Shown here: positions 6,050 to 6,392 of the stretch, one piece after another
Layout of the letters: each line of letters begins with the position of its first letter
Position numbering within the stretch: position 1 is the first letter of the stretch
DNA from: Desulfocapsa sp.
Lineage (GTDB): Bacteria > Desulfobacterota > Desulfobulbia > Desulfobulbales > Desulfocapsaceae
Direction: 5' to 3'
DNA length: 6,392 bases
Assembly: GCA_030638765.1 (NCBI GenBank)
Contig: DAOWDZ010000014.1
Span: 1-6,392 of the forward strand
Notes under the pieces: model-generated
The model's input: only the letters and a program-made list of their open reading frames with translations
Database searches by the model: none
Told to the model about the DNA's origin: nothing
Program-made: the position numbers and the translations under genes

Positions 6050-6392
6050 TTAATGTATGACCGCTTTTAGTAACTCCTGAGGTGCTGTTCCTGCAGCCTC
6101 ATCAAGCTTATTAAGCGGAATTTCCTGACGCTCAGCTTTTCTGATGGCCTGTGAATTGGGAAAGAACGCTATTGGTTCTATTCCCAGTCCTTCCTCTAAA
6201 AATTGTTTATCTTCTTCATCGCTCACCAGATTACCAACAAAACTGATTTTCGGAATTTTCACATCTTCCGCCAGTTTCTTTACCTTAAGTGCTGTTCGGA
6301 TGGATGATTTTGATGGAATGACAACAACCAGAAGATGATCAATGCCTGCAATGGTGCCACGTCCAAGATGTTCAACTCCTGCTTCCATATCA
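6050..6392 (-). CDS. cooC: CooC/AcsF-type nickel-insertion ATPase (MinD/ParA superfamily), C-terminal part
   Basis: The frame reads leftward from the right edge and ends at TAA (6052-6050); 113 residues are visible. It opens with DMEAGVEHLGRGT, the hallmark block of CooC/AcsF ATPases, which use ATP to help insert nickel into carbon monoxide dehydrogenase or acetyl-CoA synthase. It continues with GIDHLLVVVIPSKSSIRTALKVKKLA and FVGNLV, where the Asn matches the adenine-contact position of MinD-like ATPases. CooC proteins are about 250 residues, so the P-loop half lies outside the window; the Met of DMEAG is not the start. No cysteine is visible; the nickel-binding CXC of CooC would be just upstream of the visible part. 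The gene converges on the polysaccharide operon with only 9 bases between stops and appears unrelated to it. CooC versus AcsF cannot be separated from this half. Confidence 0.85.
   Translation of the reverse strand, partial: DMEAGVEHLGRGTIAGIDHLLVVVIPSKSSIRTALKVKKLAEDVKIPKISFVGNLVSDEEDKQFLEEGLGIEPIAFFPNSQAIRKAERQEIPLNKLDEAAGTAPQELLKAVIH

Noticed and set aside
1..6392. Search for CRISPR arrays, tRNA or rRNA genes, insertion sequences, attachment sites and large inverted repeats
   Set aside because: No regularly spaced repeats, cloverleaf-like stretches, transposase motifs or terminal repeats were seen by eye.

Overview
The window is a piece of a surface-polysaccharide (O-antigen, capsule or exopolysaccharide) biosynthesis cluster on the + strand. 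At the right edge it meets the 3' end of an unrelated gene on the - strand that encodes a CooC/AcsF-type nickel-insertion ATPase. The DNA is moderately AT-rich (roughly 40% GC by eye). CooC-type maturation of carbon monoxide dehydrogenase or acetyl-CoA synthase points to an anaerobe. Together with the WbaP-like transferase this suggests a Gram-negative anaerobe such as a sulfate-reducing Desulfobacterota member. That placement is inference; no taxonomic marker gene is present.

Layout: (1) 1-615, the C-terminal part of a multi-pass membrane protein of the LPG-synthase transmembrane/UPF0104 family, cut by the window edge. (2) 616-795, a 180-base gap with a strong Shine-Dalgarno sequence at its end. 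(3) Four family-2 glycosyltransferases in a row: a DPM1/GtrB/ArnC-like polyprenyl-phosphate glycosyltransferase with two C-terminal membrane helices (796-1761), a WbbL-like transferase (1778-2812), a shorter WbbL-like transferase overlapping it by 4 bases (2809-3639), and a rhamnosyltransferase-type enzyme (3653-4594). (4) 4628-6040, a WbaP-like polyprenyl-phosphate sugar phosphotransferase that should start repeat-unit assembly. (5) A 9-base gap, then the converging cooC-like gene (6050 to the edge).

Working model: the phosphotransferase loads the first sugar-1-phosphate onto undecaprenyl phosphate. The three soluble or peripheral GT2 enzymes add further sugars at the cytoplasmic face. The DPM-like enzyme makes a separate lipid-monophosphate-linked sugar, perhaps for a periplasmic side-branch, and the upstream UPF0104-type protein may help move it. 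No Wzx flippase, Wzy polymerase, ABC exporter or sugar-nucleotide synthesis gene is inside the window, so the export route cannot be told.

The gene set is of recognisable families and I see no clear novel system. The points most worth a second look are a consensus extended -10 promoter over the stop codon before the phosphotransferase gene, an SD-to-start conflict at the first glycosyltransferase, unusual substitutions in conserved phosphotransferase motifs, and the membrane-protein/DPM-like pairing that resembles the two halves of archaeal AglD.
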